64,000 bases of DNA from Corynebacterium sp. MSK008 (lineage in GTDB: Bacteria > Actinomycetota > Actinomycetes > Mycobacteriales > Mycobacteriaceae): contig NZ_JASPJX010000001.1 in assembly GCF_030232585.1 (NCBI RefSeq), forward strand, positions 288,238-352,237, read 5' to 3'. Of the stretch, positions 27,523-37,544 are shown one piece after another. The position numbers and the translations under genes were made by a program. Under the pieces are notes generated by a model. The model was not told where the DNA came from, did no database searches, and saw only the letters and a program-made list of their open reading frames with translations. Numbering within the stretch: position 1 is the first letter of the stretch; every line of letters starts with the position of its first letter.

Positions 27523-28208
27523 TATCGTTTCACCGCCAAACGGTTAGAGAGCCAGCCGACGAGCAAGCCCATGGGCAGGGTCAGCATGATGAATCCGAGC
27601 GCGAAGATGCCGAACACGGCGAAGAGCTGGTTGGCGTGGAACTCGATGGTGGACTTCATCAAAAGTGAGGCCTCGGCCACGCCGATGACGGACGCGATGG
27701 TCGTGTTCTTCGTCAACGCGATCAAGGTGTTGCCCAGCGGCACGATCGCCGCGCGCAGCGCCTGGGGGAAGATGATCAGGGAGAAGATCTGCCCGAAGCT
27801 CAAACCCAGCGAACGCGCCGCCTCAGCCTGGCCGAAGTGCACGGTGTTGATGCCGCTTCGCAGAGACTCGGCCACGAAGCACGAGGTGTATAGGACAAAC
27901 CCCAAGATGGCCAGTCGGAAGTTCTGGTCCGCTAGGAAAGTTGGGGACTCGCGGCTGGCAAGCTCCAGGCCCAGGTTCTGGTACAGCCCGAAGGAGCAGA
28001 ACAGCACCACGAGGGTGAGCGGGGTATTTCGCACTGTGTTGATGTAGAACGACGAAATGCTCCGCAAGATACCGACGGGGGAAACCCGCATGGCGGTGAG
28101 AATCGTGCCCAGGATCATCGACCCGATCGCTGAGTAGAAGGTCAGCTTGATGGTGGTCCAGAACGCTGGCCACAGCTTGGGCGCGAGATCGGCCCACATT
28201 GCATCCAT
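27522..28208 (-). CDS. gluC: Glutamate ABC transporter permease GluC
   Basis: 228 residues with ~5 helices and the coupling loop [21 protein letters not shown]. It pairs with GluD as a heterodimeric channel. It lies 51 bp after gluB. The TAATG overlap couples it to gluD. Confidence 0.92.
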   Translation of the reverse strand: MDAMWADLAPKLWPAFWTTIKLTFYSAIGSMILGTILTAMRVSPVGILRSISSFYINTVRNTPLTLVVLFCSFGLYQNLGLELASRESPTFLADQNFRLAILGFVLYTSCFVAESLRSGINTVHFGQAEAARSLGLSFGQIFSLIIFPQALRAAIVPLGNTLIALTKNTTIASVIGVAEASLLMKSTIEFHANQLFAVFGIFALGFIMLTLPMGLLVGWLSNRLAVKR

Positions 28209-28259
28209 AGCGGGAAACTCCCAACGGTGAAAACTGAATAGGAAGAGGCGGAGGGGGCG

Positions 28260-29132
28260 TTACTCGACGAAGGAGAGGTCGCCGACGGTGTCCTTCTCCA
28301 CGCCCTGGCCGCCGTCGAGGTTCTCGTCGACGAATTTGTCAAAGGAGCCGTCGGAATACAGCTCGTCGAGTGCCTTGTTCACGGCCTCAAGCGCGCCCGG
28401 GTCCTCCTTCTTCAGACCGACGCCGTAGTGCTCGTTTGTGAACTCCTCGCCGTCCTTCTTCAGCTCGACGACCTTGAAGTCGCCCGGGGACTGGGCGGAG
28501 TAGCCGCCGAGGATGGTCGCGTCGGTGGTCAACGCGTCGACGTTGCCGTTGCGCAGCGCCTCAACGCAGGAGGAGTAGGTGTCGTACTCCTGCAGCTGCA
28601 CGCCCGGAAGGGTGTCCTTGACCTTCTGCGCCGGGGTGGAGCCGGTCACGGAGCACAGGATGCGTCCGTCAAGAGACTCCAAGCCGGTGATCTCCGAGTC
28701 ATCGGAACGCACGAGCAGCGCCTGGTGGGTGAGCAGGTACGGGCCGCCGAAGTCCACGGCTTCGGAGCGGGACTTGTTAATGGAGTAGGTTGCCGCAATC
28801 GCCGCGACCTCGCCGTTTTGCAGAACGGTCTCGCGCTGTGCGGAAGGGGTCTCGCGCCAGGTGATCTCAGGGTGCTCCCAGCCATTCTCGTCGGCGATGT
28901 GGTTGACCACGTAGGTGATCACATCCACGTCGAGGCCGGTCATGGAGCCGTCTGCCTCGCGCAGGCCGAGGCCCGGCTGGTCGTACTTGGTGCCGAGGGT
29001 GACATTGCCGGCCTCAATCTGGCCGAGCAGGCCGCCATCTGCGGAGGTTTCCTCGCCGCCGCAGGCGACAAGGGTAGTGGCAGCGAGCAGGGCGGCGGCT
29101 GCGGACGATGCGATGCGGATAGAGCGCTTCAT
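28260..29132 (-). CDS. gluB: Glutamate-binding lipoprotein GluB
   Basis: 290 residues. Signal peptide with lipobox TLVACG (Cys ~24), then a family-3 solute-binding fold (VTLGTKYDQPGLGLREADGS; ITWRETPSAQRETVLQNG). It captures glutamate outside the membrane and delivers it to GluCD. ATG at 29132 has an SD (AGGAG) 6 nt upstream, favoured over a start 18 nt earlier. Confidence 0.93.
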   Translation of the reverse strand: MKRSIRIASSAAAALLAATTLVACGGEETSADGGLLGQIEAGNVTLGTKYDQPGLGLREADGSMTGLDVDVITYVVNHIADENGWEHPEITWRETPSAQRETVLQNGEVAAIAATYSINKSRSEAVDFGGPYLLTHQALLVRSDDSEITGLESLDGRILCSVTGSTPAQKVKDTLPGVQLQEYDTYSSCVEALRNGNVDALTTDATILGGYSAQSPGDFKVVELKKDGEEFTNEHYGVGLKKEDPGALEAVNKALDELYSDGSFDKFVDENLDGGQGVEKDTVGDLSFVE

Positions 29133-29162
29133 TGTGGGTCTCCTTCTCAAAAGCAGGGTGAT

Positions 29163-29915
29163 TTAGTGGGGCAGAATCTTGCCCAGGAAATCCCGGGCAC
29201 GGTCGGACTGCGGGTTGGTAAAGAACGACTCGGGGTCGGTGTCCTCGACGATCTCGCCGTCGGCCATGAACAAGATGCGGTCCGCGACCTTGCGGGCGAA
29301 CCCCATCTCGTGGGTGACAACAACCATGGTCATGCCGCTTCGTGCGAGCTCGCTCATCACATCGAGCACCTCGCCGACCATTTCGGGGTCGAGGGCGGAC
29401 GTGGGCTCGTCGAAAAGCATGACCTTCGGCTCCATGGCCAGAGCGCGAGCGATGGCCACGCGCTGCTGCTGGCCGCCGGAGAGCTGGGCGGGGTACTTGT
29501 CGGCTTGGTTGCCGATGCCCACGCGGTCCAGCAGCTCCCGGGCGCGGGCGGTGGCGTCAGCCTTTTTGGCCTTGCGCACCTTCATCGGTCCGAGTGTGAC
29601 GTTGTCCAGGATGGTCAGGTGGGGAAACAGGTTGAACTGCTGGAACACCATGCCGACGTCCGAACGCAGCCGCGCCAGTTCCTTGCCCTCTGCGGGCAGT
29701 TCCTGGCCGTCGATGTCGATCGCGCCTTCCTCGATGGTTTCGAGGCGGTTAATCGTCCGACACAGGGTGGACTTTCCGGACCCCGACGGCCCCAACACCA
29801 CAACCACTTGTCCGCGGGGGATCTCGAGGTTGATGTTTTTCAGCGCGTGGAAGTCGTCGAAGTATTTCTCCACACCCACCATGCGAATCATGGGTTCGGC
29901 AATTTCCTGTGTCAT
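29163..29915 (-). CDS. gluA: Glutamate ABC transporter ATPase GluA
   Basis: ~250 residues. Walker [19 protein letters not shown], signature [15 protein letters not shown], Walker [15 protein letters not shown]. The start is ambiguous: ATG 29915 is 7 nt downstream of a TATGGT -10 and would be leaderless, while ATG 29891 ([11 protein letters not shown]) matches the C. glutamicum start. It is divergent from miaB, with ~150 bp between that hold both promoters. Confidence 0.92.
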   Translation of the reverse strand: MTQEIAEPMIRMVGVEKYFDDFHALKNINLEIPRGQVVVVLGPSGSGKSTLCRTINRLETIEEGAIDIDGQELPAEGKELARLRSDVGMVFQQFNLFPHLTILDNVTLGPMKVRKAKKADATARARELLDRVGIGNQADKYPAQLSGGQQQRVAIARALAMEPKVMLFDEPTSALDPEMVGEVLDVMSELARSGMTMVVVTHEMGFARKVADRILFMADGEIVEDTDPESFFTNPQSDRARDFLGKILPH

Positions 29916-30065
29916 GTAACGCACCATAGGACAAGAGTGTGAGCCAGATGACACAAATGGCAAATAATTTTGTGAATCACCTGGAAAACCGCGTACAGAA
30001 CCCGGGTTACAGACAGTTAGGCGGCGGTTAGGCGCAGACAGCTCACCTGGTTAGACTGTCTCGCC

Positions 30066-31592
30066 GTGACTACGGCGAGCACCACCCAAAACAGCAATCC
30101 CCGCACCTACGAGGTGCGCACGTTCGGCTGCCAGATGAACGTGCACGACTCCGAGCGCCTTTCCGGCATGCTCGAAGACGCGGGCTACGTCGCGGCCGAT
30201 GCCGGCGAGGAGCCTGACTTGGTGGTATTCAACACCTGCGCGGTGCGCGAGAACGCCGACAAGCGCCTCTACGGCTCGCTCGGGCAGCTGAAGAACGTCA
30301 AGGCCGGCCACCCGGGCATGCAGATCGCCGTCGGCGGGTGCCTGGCGCAAAAGGACCGCGACACCGTTATTGAAAAAGCGCCGTGGGTCGACGCCGTCTT
30401 TGGCACCCACAACATCTCCGCGCTGCCGGCGTTGCTCGACCGCGCCCGTGTGGAGGATGAGGCCCAAGTGGAGATCGTGGAGGCCCTCGAGGTATTCCCG
30501 TCCGTGCTGCCGGCCAAGCGCGAGTCCGCTTACGCCGGCTGGGTGTCCATCTCTGTGGGCTGCAACAACACCTGCACGTTCTGCATCGTGCCCAGCCTGC
30601 GCGGCAAGGAGGTAGACCGCCGCCCGGGCGAGATCCTCGCCGAAGTCGAAGCGCTTGTGGACCAGGGTGTCTCCGAGGTGACCCTGCTGGGGCAGAACGT
30701 GAACTCGTACGGCGTGAACTTCGTCGACGAGGACATGGAGCGCGATCGTTCGGCGTTTTCCAAACTGCTGCGCGCCTGCGGCGACATCGAGGGCTTGGAA
30801 CGCGTGCGTTTTACCTCCCCGCACCCGGCGGAGTTCACGTCCGACGTCATCGACGCGATGGCGGAGACCCCGAACGTGTGCCCGCAGCTGCACATGCCGC
30901 TGCAGTCCGGCTCCGACAAGGTGCTGAAAGACATGCGCCGGTCCTACCGCTCCAAGAAGTTCCTGGCCATTTTGGACGAGGTGCGCGAGAAGCTGCCGCA
31001 CGCGGCGATCACCACCGACATCATCGTCGGCTTCCCGGGCGAGACCGAAGAGGACTTCCAGGCCACCCTCGACGTCGTGGAAAAGGCCCGCTTCACCTCG
31101 GCGTTTACCTTCCAGTACTCGCCGCGCCCCGGCACCCCGGCGGCGGAGATGGAACAGCAGATCCCCAAGGCCGTGGTCCAGGAGCGCTTCGAGCGTCTTC
31201 ACGCGCTGCAGGAGCGCATCAGTGCGGAGGAGAACGCGAAGCTCGTTGGTACGCGCCAGGAGCTGTTGGTGCAGGAGGACGGCCGCAAGAACGACCGCAC
31301 CCAGCGCATGTCCGGCCGCGCGCGCGACGGGCGTCTGGTGCACTTCGCGCTCGAGGGCAACATCGACGGCGAGGTCCGCCCAGGCGATATCGTCACCGTC
31401 ACCATCACCGATGCGAAGCCGCACTACCTGATCGCAGATTCCGGGATCCACGAGCACCGCCGCACTAAGGCCGGCGACAACTCTGAGCGGGGAGAGGTGC
31501 CCACCACCGCGCCGATCGGTGTGGGCCTTGGCCTGCCGACGTTCGGCCGGCCCGCCGCCGCTCCAGCAGATTCCGCCTGCTGCGGCGGCTAG
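30066..31592 (+). CDS. miaB: tRNA-2-methylthio-N6-dimethylallyladenosine synthase
   Basis: 508 residues. Three N-terminal Cys of the first Fe-S cluster ([20 protein letters not shown]), the radical-[11 protein letters not shown] near 166-173, and a C-terminal TRAM domain. MiaB methylthiolates the i6A37 that MiaA makes; miaA lies 9 kb downstream. GTG start 8 nt after TAGACT, no SD. The Pro/Ala-rich C-terminus ends in ACCGG, an extra Cys pair. Confidence 0.96.
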   Translation: MTTASTTQNSNPRTYEVRTFGCQMNVHDSERLSGMLEDAGYVAADAGEEPDLVVFNTCAVRENADKRLYGSLGQLKNVKAGHPGMQIAVGGCLAQKDRDTVIEKAPWVDAVFGTHNISALPALLDRARVEDEAQVEIVEALEVFPSVLPAKRESAYAGWVSISVGCNNTCTFCIVPSLRGKEVDRRPGEILAEVEALVDQGVSEVTLLGQNVNSYGVNFVDEDMERDRSAFSKLLRACGDIEGLERVRFTSPHPAEFTSDVIDAMAETPNVCPQLHMPLQSGSDKVLKDMRRSYRSKKFLAILDEVREKLPHAAITTDIIVGFPGETEEDFQATLDVVEKARFTSAFTFQYSPRPGTPAAEMEQQIPKAVVQERFERLHALQERISAEENAKLVGTRQELLVQEDGRKNDRTQRMSGRARDGRLVHFALEGNIDGEVRPGDIVTVTITDAKPHYLIADSGIHEHRRTKAGDNSERGEVPTTAPIGVGLGLPTFGRPAAAPADSACCGG

Positions 31593-31607
31593 GGCAGCCT
31601 CCTCGGT

Positions 31608-32276
31608 TCACTGCCGCGGAGTGGTTAGACCGGCATCGTATGCAATGATGACGAGGTGAACCCTATCCCTCGCGTTGAGCTTGCTCAGGAGGCGACCGAC
31701 ATGGCTTTTCACGGTTGTTTCCGCCATGTGCAGTGATGCGGCGATCTCCTGATTGCTCTGTCCCCGCGCGATGGCGGTGAGCACCTCGAGCTCGCGGGGT
31801 GAGAGTTCTTTTGCGAGTTTGGCCGCTAGCGTGGAAGGACTCGTTGCGGCCATATGGGGGCGGAACCGATCGATCACCCGTGCAGTGGTCGAGGGGGCAA
31901 GCATCGCGTTGCCAGTAGCAACGGTTCTAATCCCCGATATGAGGTCGGCCGCGCCGCAGTCCTTGAGCATGAATCCCGACGCGCCTGCGGCGAGTGCTTC
32001 ATAGGCGTATTCATCTAGATCGAAGGTGGTTAGGGCAATTACGCGGGTGGGGTACCCGGCGGCAGTGATTGCTCGCGTTGCTTCTAACCCGTTCATGTGC
32101 GGCATGCGGATATCCATGCAGCACACGTCCACTTCCAAACCGCTTTCAAGCAGTTCGAGCGCTTCGTTGCCGTTTGCAGCCTCGCCGACCACCTCGATAT
32201 CCGGCGCGGTGCTAAGTACTAAGCGAAAGCCGGTTCGTACCAGTTGCTGGTCGTCGACAAGCAATACGCGAATCAT
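31608..32276 (-). CDS. NarL/LuxR-type response regulator
   Basis: 222 residues. The receiver domain has LLVDDQ (Asp 8-9) and phospho-acceptor Asp ~55 in CCMDIRMP; a C-terminal LuxR HTH reads LSPRELEVLTAIARGQSNQE. It is cotranscribed with the upstream histidine kinase (ATGA overlap) and presumably controls the divergent ABC genes. Codon usage looks less GC-biased than in the flanking miaB and Rv2732c-type genes, so recent acquisition is possible. Confidence 0.9.
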   Translation of the reverse strand: MIRVLLVDDQQLVRTGFRLVLSTAPDIEVVGEAANGNEALELLESGLEVDVCCMDIRMPHMNGLEATRAITAAGYPTRVIALTTFDLDEYAYEALAAGASGFMLKDCGAADLISGIRTVATGNAMLAPSTTARVIDRFRPHMAATSPSTLAAKLAKELSPRELEVLTAIARGQSNQEIAASLHMAETTVKSHVGRLLSKLNARDRVHLVIIAYDAGLTTPRQ

Positions 32277-33502
32277 GCCTTGACCTCCTGGCCTGCAATT
32301 GGCACCTGTGCAACCACTGCGAAGCCTCCTTCGTCCCGTGGGGCTGCAACAAGATCCCCTCCGACGCTTCGAGCTCGCTGGGTCATGTTCGCAATTCCGT
32401 TGCCGCGGGCGCCGTCGGTTTGGCGGGCAGCGCCATTATCGACGATCTCGACGCGGACGTGCTCACCCACTTCGGCGACGGCCACGTACGCTTGGGCCCC
32501 TTCACCGGCGTGGCGCATGACATTTGTGAGGGCCTCTTGCACGATGCGGTACAAAGCGACTTGAGCAGAGGGCAAAAGCGGGGAGTTTGCAAGGTCGTCG
32601 GGGCTTCGAAGTTCGAAGCGCTTACCCGTGGGGTCGCACGATCGCACCAGGTCAGGCAATTGCTCCAAGGTGGGCTGCGGGGCATGGTCTTCGGTCTCGG
32701 AACTGACTGCACGAACCAGGTTGCGGGTGTCCTGTAGTGCCTGCACAGCGGCCGCGTGTGCGGAACTGATTGCCTCATAGGCTCCAGGCGGGCAGTTCTG
32801 AGACTGGTTGAGCACATGCGCCGCGGCATCCGTCTGTACTGCGATGACCGACAAGGAGTGGGCGAGGATGTCGTGAAGATCTGCGGCGATACGCGATCGT
32901 TCCTGTTCTACGGCGAGTTGAGTGGTGAGGCGATGGTCGCGTTCGGTTTGCGCTGCTTGGACGGCGAGCATGGTTGTGCGCTCTCGATGCATGCGGACAA
33001 CCACACCAATCAACACGGCACCGATCACCGGGATCGCGGAAACGAACAGCACCGGGATCGGATCGAGAACCCAATCGACGAGCGTGCGTGCTGGCCGAAG
33101 TGTCGAACTGTTCCACCGGAACCATGTGTGGACGGTCATCGCGAGCACTGATGCCACAGTCCACCAGCGTGTGGTCTTCGATCCTCGCCGAACAGCGATG
33201 AAGCACAAGCCGATGAGCGGGACGACGTTGCCGGAGGTGAGATCTGCGGCATCCGCAAGCCGCCCCAGAAACACCTGCCCCACGAGCGCGGGGACGCTGA
33301 GTATCACGGTGAGTTCCGGGATGGCGAACAGGAATATCAGGGGCAGGGTGAATGCCAGTGCAAGAAGGAGATTGGGCCACTCATCGGGGAGCGGGTACCG
33401 GGCTAGTGCTCCGATCGTGAGCAAGGGAAAGGAAAGCGTCGCAACTATGCAGCCCCATACTAATGGGCGGGTTTTGACGCGTTCGGCGAAATCCTCAACC
33501 AT
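32273..33502 (-). CDS. Sensor histidine kinase (HisKA_3, NarX/DesK-like)
   Basis: 409 residues: about 5-6 N-terminal membrane helices (~15-170) with little extracellular sequence, then a coiled linker and the HisKA_3 motif RIAADLHDILAHSLSVIAVQ with phospho-His ~210. The ATPase domain (VRIVDNG-type, here VEIVDNGAARQ, and GNGIANMTQRARSVGG) closes it. Such membrane-embedded sensors with an adjacent ABC exporter usually sense antimicrobial peptides or membrane stress. The partner regulator follows. It diverges from the ABC genes, with a 110-bp shared promoter region. Confidence 0.9.
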   Translation of the reverse strand: MVEDFAERVKTRPLVWGCIVATLSFPLLTIGALARYPLPDEWPNLLLALAFTLPLIFLFAIPELTVILSVPALVGQVFLGRLADAADLTSGNVVPLIGLCFIAVRRGSKTTRWWTVASVLAMTVHTWFRWNSSTLRPARTLVDWVLDPIPVLFVSAIPVIGAVLIGVVVRMHRERTTMLAVQAAQTERDHRLTTQLAVEQERSRIAADLHDILAHSLSVIAVQTDAAAHVLNQSQNCPPGAYEAISSAHAAAVQALQDTRNLVRAVSSETEDHAPQPTLEQLPDLVRSCDPTGKRFELRSPDDLANSPLLPSAQVALYRIVQEALTNVMRHAGEGAQAYVAVAEVGEHVRVEIVDNGAARQTDGARGNGIANMTQRARSVGGDLVAAPRDEGGFAVVAQVPIAGQEVKA

Positions 33503-33612
33503 GCTCTGTATTGTCCTCCGTTGTCGTTACGCAATACATCCTCCTGCAGTAGATGAACTTTGTGTACCGCAGTCCGATGTGGCGACGCGTGGGCCTCAGG
33601 GACACTGTCGCC

Positions 33613-34311
33613 ATGACACATCCTCCCTTGCTGCATGTACACGCAGTCGAAAAGACCTACGGCACCGGTGCGGGCGCGGTCCGGGCGCTTGACCAGGTGA
33701 GCTTGGATGTTCCGCGTGGGCAGTTCCTCGCAATCATGGGCCCGTCCGGTTCTGGAAAATCCACTCTTCTTCAATGTGCTGCAGGCCTGGACACCGTGGA
33801 TGCGGGACAGGTCGTGTTGGACGGCGACGTGCTCACTGCGATGCGCGACGACCAGCTCACCATCACCCGGCGTGACCGGATTGGATTCATTTTCCAGGCG
33901 TTCAACCTGATTCCTACGCTCACCGCGCGAGACAACATTGTCTTGCCATTGAAAATGGCCAAACGCACGGCGGATCCGGTTTGGTTTGATCACGTTGTGG
34001 GGATGCTGGGCTTGCAGGACCGCCTCACTCATAAACCGACGGAGCTTTCCGGAGGGCAGCAACAACGTGTTGCTGTCGCCCGCGCGCTTATCACTCAGCC
34101 GGACATCATCTTTGCTGATGAACCCACCGGCGCGCTTGACCAAGCTACGAGTGCGAGCCTCATTCGGTTCTTAAGGCGCCTCACGGATGAGCTCAACCAA
34201 ACTCTCGTCATGGTCACCCATGACGCAGCCGTGGCCGAATGGGCTGATCGAATCGTGGAGCTTCGCGATGGCAGTATTGCCAGAGACATCGTTGCCAGGC
34301 CGGTGAATTAG
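33613..34311 (+). CDS. ABC exporter ATPase (MacB/LolD type)
   Basis: 232 residues: Walker [18 protein letters not shown], signature [16 protein letters not shown], Walker B IIFADEPTGALDQ. The GALDxA stretch places it with the MacB/LolD/BceA-type group. ATG at 33613 preferred, as GACACT stands 7 nt upstream; an in-frame start 60 nt earlier lacks homology. Paired with the large permease. Confidence 0.93.
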   Translation: MTHPPLLHVHAVEKTYGTGAGAVRALDQVSLDVPRGQFLAIMGPSGSGKSTLLQCAAGLDTVDAGQVVLDGDVLTAMRDDQLTITRRDRIGFIFQAFNLIPTLTARDNIVLPLKMAKRTADPVWFDHVVGMLGLQDRLTHKPTELSGGQQQRVAVARALITQPDIIFADEPTGALDQATSASLIRFLRRLTDELNQTLVMVTHDAAVAEWADRIVELRDGSIARDIVARPVN

Positions 34312-34312
34312 C

Positions 34313-36748
34313 GTGCTCCGTATCTCTCGCACTTCGCCAGCGAACTTAATCGCTGCCCTGTTTGCTACAGCGCTCGTGACATTCACCGTTTTCCTCCAAG
34401 CGGGTGTACGCGGAGATCTCGAGCGAGCCGTGCGCACCGCAACCGGCGACGCTGACCTCATTGTCACCCTCACCGGTGCTGACTCGGCATTACCCGCAGA
34501 TCTCATTGGGGGGATCAGGGCAGTGCCAGGAGTAGAGAAGGTCGAAGAACAGACTGCCGGTATCGCGGTGGTCGACGATGAAATAGGCTCAGCCATCGAA
34601 GTGCAGTCGCTTCTCGACGAAACGTTGTTCCGCCTCACTGCGGGGCGTATGCCCACCAGTGACAAAGAGTCGGTCATTGTGGAAACCCCAGGAAAGCCGA
34701 TGCGTTATCTGCCCGGCGCCGAGATCAACCTCAAGAATAACGGGGGCGGTTCCGAAACCATCGTCGTTGTCGGCACCGCGGAGGCTGACCCCGGCGCGAC
34801 GATGGAGCCGTCCCTGCCCACGCTTCTGTGTTCGCGCAGTGCCGCTCAGCGGCTGTTGGGGATCGCGGGAAGCAACGCAGCATTTGTTCATGTAAGAGGC
34901 AGCGTCGACGATGTTCGGGCACAGGTTGCCGAGAAAGTTGCTCAATTTGGCACTACCGCGCGAGTCGAGAGCAGCAGCGAATACGTTGCTGCGAACGCGT
35001 CGAAGTACGAAGCTGGCACACAAACTGTAATGCTCGCGCTGCGTCTGCTTACCGCTGTCGCCTTACTTGCTGCGCTCGTGGTGGTTGGTAACAACCACAG
35101 ACTTCAGCTTGCACGCCGTACGAGGGAGATTGCGCTACTGCGGAGCATAGGTGCTTTGCGGCGCCAGGTGTTTACGTCTGTAATTGCCCGCGCCGCTGTC
35201 GCCGGCGCACTTGGTGCGGCGGGCGGAATCGCACTTGGCGTGGTTGCCGGAGTTTTGGCGCTGAAGGGGATGCCTGCCGCGTCAACAGATGCGGGATTCT
35301 GGATGCGGCTGATCGCGCTTGGATTGGCTGCTGGAGTTTTTCCTAGCCTGTTGTCGTCTGTGAGGCCGGCTCGACGGGCAACTCGTGTCGCGCCAGTCGA
35401 AGCCCTTCGTCGGACGGAGCCAGCAGTCCGGACAACTGGCGGTTCTCGTGGTGGGGGTGGTTCGCGCACGGTGTTGGCGGTGTTGCTCGTCTTCACCGGG
35501 ATAGCTGTTACCGTCACCGGCGGGGCCACTCAGTCGCTGGCCCTGGTGATCACAGGAGCGCTCCTCGCATGTGCCGGCTTGTTGAGCCCTGGAGCGCAAA
35601 TCTTTACGAGTACGGCACTGGGTTTCGGCCGGATAGCAATTGCTCGAGGGGGAGCGCACGCGGAGCTTGCCAGCGAGCAGCTGCGGCGCCACCCCGGGCG
35701 ATCTGACGCCACCGCAGCGGCAGTGTGGCTAGGGGCGACATTAATGGCAGCGTTGCTCTCCGGAAGCGCCACGGCCCAGGCCACGTTGGGCGAAATTGTC
35801 GAGGCTGCGACACCAACCGACATCATTGTCACTCCAGCCGGAGACACGGACAACCCTGTGGAGCTAGGCAACCGCGTGAGTCAGCTTCCCCAGGTTGCAA
35901 ATACTGCCGTCGTGTCAGACGTCGTGCTTGACGCGGAGTTCGCTGCATCGCCGGATAGTGACGGTCCGATGACCGTGACAGCGTGGACCCCGCAGCTAGG
36001 TAGCGTGCTTCGCACCGACGCGATCATCCCTGAACCCGAGCCAGGGACGATCATTTTGCCACCCACACCGGAGACCACTGCGGGGTCAGGGCTAGTCACC
36101 GTCACCCTCCGTCAGTCTGGCAATGCACACCCCTTCGATATCACGGTTATTCAAGGCACGCCCCTGATGGGCATCGTGCACCAATCGGATCTTGCACGAT
36201 TCGCGGTGTCGACGCCCAGCGTGTGGGTGAAGGTGGTACCCGGAGCTGACCCACTTGACGCGGCGGATGCGATTGGCGAGCTACCCGGTGTGGCAACGCT
36301 GACCAACCCGGCCGTCCAACGCCTCGAGACGGATGCGGAACTCGCACAATTCGTTGTGCTCGGACTCACGTTTCTCGCCGTAGCTCTGATCATCGCCGTA
36401 GTGGGACTATCCAACACCGTGGCGCTCTCAGTCACCGAGCGCTACCGAGAAATAGGTCTGCTTCGTGCCCTTGGAGCCCGGCGCACCCAAATTACAGGGA
36501 TGATCCTGATTGAAACGTTGCTGCTTGCTCTCGCTGCCGGGCTCATTGGCGTGGTATTCGGAGTGCTCTTCGGCGTTGCTGGGGCGAATGCGTTACTAGG
36601 AGGCGAGAAGCTCCATGTTGTGACAGCGATCCCGTGGGCTTCGCTCGCCGCACTGGTGGCGGGCTTGCTCGCAGCTTCGGCGATTGGAGCAGTGCTACCG
36701 GCGCGCCGGGCCGCGGCTATTCCGCCGGCTGCGGCGCTCGCGCAGTAG
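34313..36748 (+). CDS. FtsX-like ABC permease, duplicated (811 residues)
   Basis: 811 residues with two FtsX-type halves. An N-terminal helix and large extracytoplasmic domain (~35-230) is followed by three helices with ARRTREIALLRSIGALRRQV. A second set follows: helix, extracytoplasmic domain (~480-680), three helices with VTERYREIGLLRALGARRTQI. This layout fits ABC transporters for antimicrobial peptides or lipids. GTG start 1 bp after the ATPase stop. Substrate unknown. It and the two-component system form one inserted locus. Confidence 0.9.
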   Translation: MLRISRTSPANLIAALFATALVTFTVFLQAGVRGDLERAVRTATGDADLIVTLTGADSALPADLIGGIRAVPGVEKVEEQTAGIAVVDDEIGSAIEVQSLLDETLFRLTAGRMPTSDKESVIVETPGKPMRYLPGAEINLKNNGGGSETIVVVGTAEADPGATMEPSLPTLLCSRSAAQRLLGIAGSNAAFVHVRGSVDDVRAQVAEKVAQFGTTARVESSSEYVAANASKYEAGTQTVMLALRLLTAVALLAALVVVGNNHRLQLARRTREIALLRSIGALRRQVFTSVIARAAVAGALGAAGGIALGVVAGVLALKGMPAASTDAGFWMRLIALGLAAGVFPSLLSSVRPARRATRVAPVEALRRTEPAVRTTGGSRGGGGSRTVLAVLLVFTGIAVTVTGGATQSLALVITGALLACAGLLSPGAQIFTSTALGFGRIAIARGGAHAELASEQLRRHPGRSDATAAAVWLGATLMAALLSGSATAQATLGEIVEAATPTDIIVTPAGDTDNPVELGNRVSQLPQVANTAVVSDVVLDAEFAASPDSDGPMTVTAWTPQLGSVLRTDAIIPEPEPGTIILPPTPETTAGSGLVTVTLRQSGNAHPFDITVIQGTPLMGIVHQSDLARFAVSTPSVWVKVVPGADPLDAADAIGELPGVATLTNPAVQRLETDAELAQFVVLGLTFLAVALIIAVVGLSNTVALSVTERYREIGLLRALGARRTQITGMILIETLLLALAAGLIGVVFGVLFGVAGANALLGGEKLHVVTAIPWASLAALVAGLLAASAIGAVLPARRAAAIPPAAALAQ

Positions 36749-36789
36749 CGGCTAATCAATAGCAGGTACTAGGGGCTACAGTGACTGTC

Positions 36790-37404
36790 ATGACGCAGCC
36801 CAACACCGAATCCCTTGCCCGCGCGGAGAAGAAAGCCGCATCCACCGTGGACATGGGCGCAAAGCGATGGGTGCTCGCCGCCGCGGTGGCCATCTATCTG
36901 GTGGCGCTGTTCCTGCCGTTCGTCGGCGGAGCGTCGCTGTGGCAGGTGCTCGCCGCCACCGACGCGGCGAAGGACGCCCAGACCGCGATCACGGAGTACG
37001 TCTTCGCGTGGATCTCGCTTATCGGCGTCGGTGTGCTGACCACGCTTGCCGTGGTGACACAGCGATTCGCACTGGCAGTACCTGCATGGATGGTCACCAC
37101 CGTCTCGCTGGTCTACTCCGTGCTTGGCATCTGGCTGCGCAACTCCAACGCCTCCGGCATTAGTCGTGGTCCCGGCTACTACCTAGTCCTGCTCGCGGTA
37201 GTGATTGTGGTGTTCACGGTGTTGCCGCTGATTCTGTCGCGCAACGAGGAGCAGGCGGCCGTCGCGAGAAAGCGCGCCGAGGCGCAAGGCAAGGATGAGG
37301 TTGCGCTCGCGCAGTGCGCGGCGACGAGGGAGCAGGAAAACCCGTTGCTTATCGACGACCGCCGCGCCCGCGCAGCAGAGCGACACCGCAAATCCTTGGA
37401 CTAA
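36790..37404 (+). CDS. Rv2732c family membrane protein
   Basis: 204 residues: a short cytoplasmic start, four helices (~30-155: WVLAAAVAIYLVALFLPFVG, then YVFAWISLIGVGVLTTLAVV and two more) and an Arg/Glu-rich cytoplasmic tail. In M. tuberculosis the homologue is adjacent to miaB (Rv2733c); here a 5.1-kb locus separates them. ATG is 7 nt after TACAGT without an SD. The function is not known. Contains one in-frame oligomer copy near its end. Confidence 0.78.
   Translation: MTQPNTESLARAEKKAASTVDMGAKRWVLAAAVAIYLVALFLPFVGGASLWQVLAATDAAKDAQTAITEYVFAWISLIGVGVLTTLAVVTQRFALAVPAWMVTTVSLVYSVLGIWLRNSNASGISRGPGYYLVLLAVVIVVFTVLPLILSRNEEQAAVARKRAEAQGKDEVALAQCAATREQENPLLIDDRRARAAERHRKSLD
37347..37357 (+). 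repeat. GCTTATCGACG copy inside the Rv2732c-type gene
   Basis: In frame as Leu-Leu-Ile-Asp-Asp (TTG CTT ATC GAC GAC), in the charged tail where sequence constraint should be weak. A one-mismatch copy (GCTTATCGGCG) lies at 37018 in the same gene. Confidence 0.6.
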
Positions 37405-37436
37405 CAGGTACAAGTTCGGGGAGGGTCCCCAGCCCG

Positions 37437-37490
37437 CAAAAGCCGATATCGGCATGTAGCGTGACCCCCGATCCGCGAACTGGGCTTTTG
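37437..37490. repeat. Stem with GCCGATATCGGC core
   Basis: CAAAAGCC at 37437-37444 and GGCTTTTG at 37483-37490 are complementary. Between them GCCGATATCGGC (37442-37453) is itself palindromic and shares its 12-mer with the larger palindrome just downstream. It could end transcription in either direction. Confidence 0.5.
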
Positions 37491-37495
37491 TGGCA

Positions 37496-37537
37496 GCTCA
37501 CCCTGTAAACGCCGATATCGGCGTTTACAGGGTGAGC
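37496..37537. repeat. Perfect 42-bp palindrome
   Basis: The two 21-bp halves, meeting at GAT|ATC (37516/37517), are exactly complementary with no loop. It lies in the 140-bp gap between the convergent Rv2732c-type and GNAT genes. Perfect long palindromes are unstable in replication, so this one is recent, or conserved and bound by a protein. Confidence 0.85.
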
Positions 37538-37544
37538 GCGCTGC

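Noticed and set aside
29935..29955. GlxR/CRP site TGTGAGCCAGATGACACA upstream of gluA
   Set aside because: Half-site spacing is off from TGTGA-N6-TCACA and the right half mismatches.
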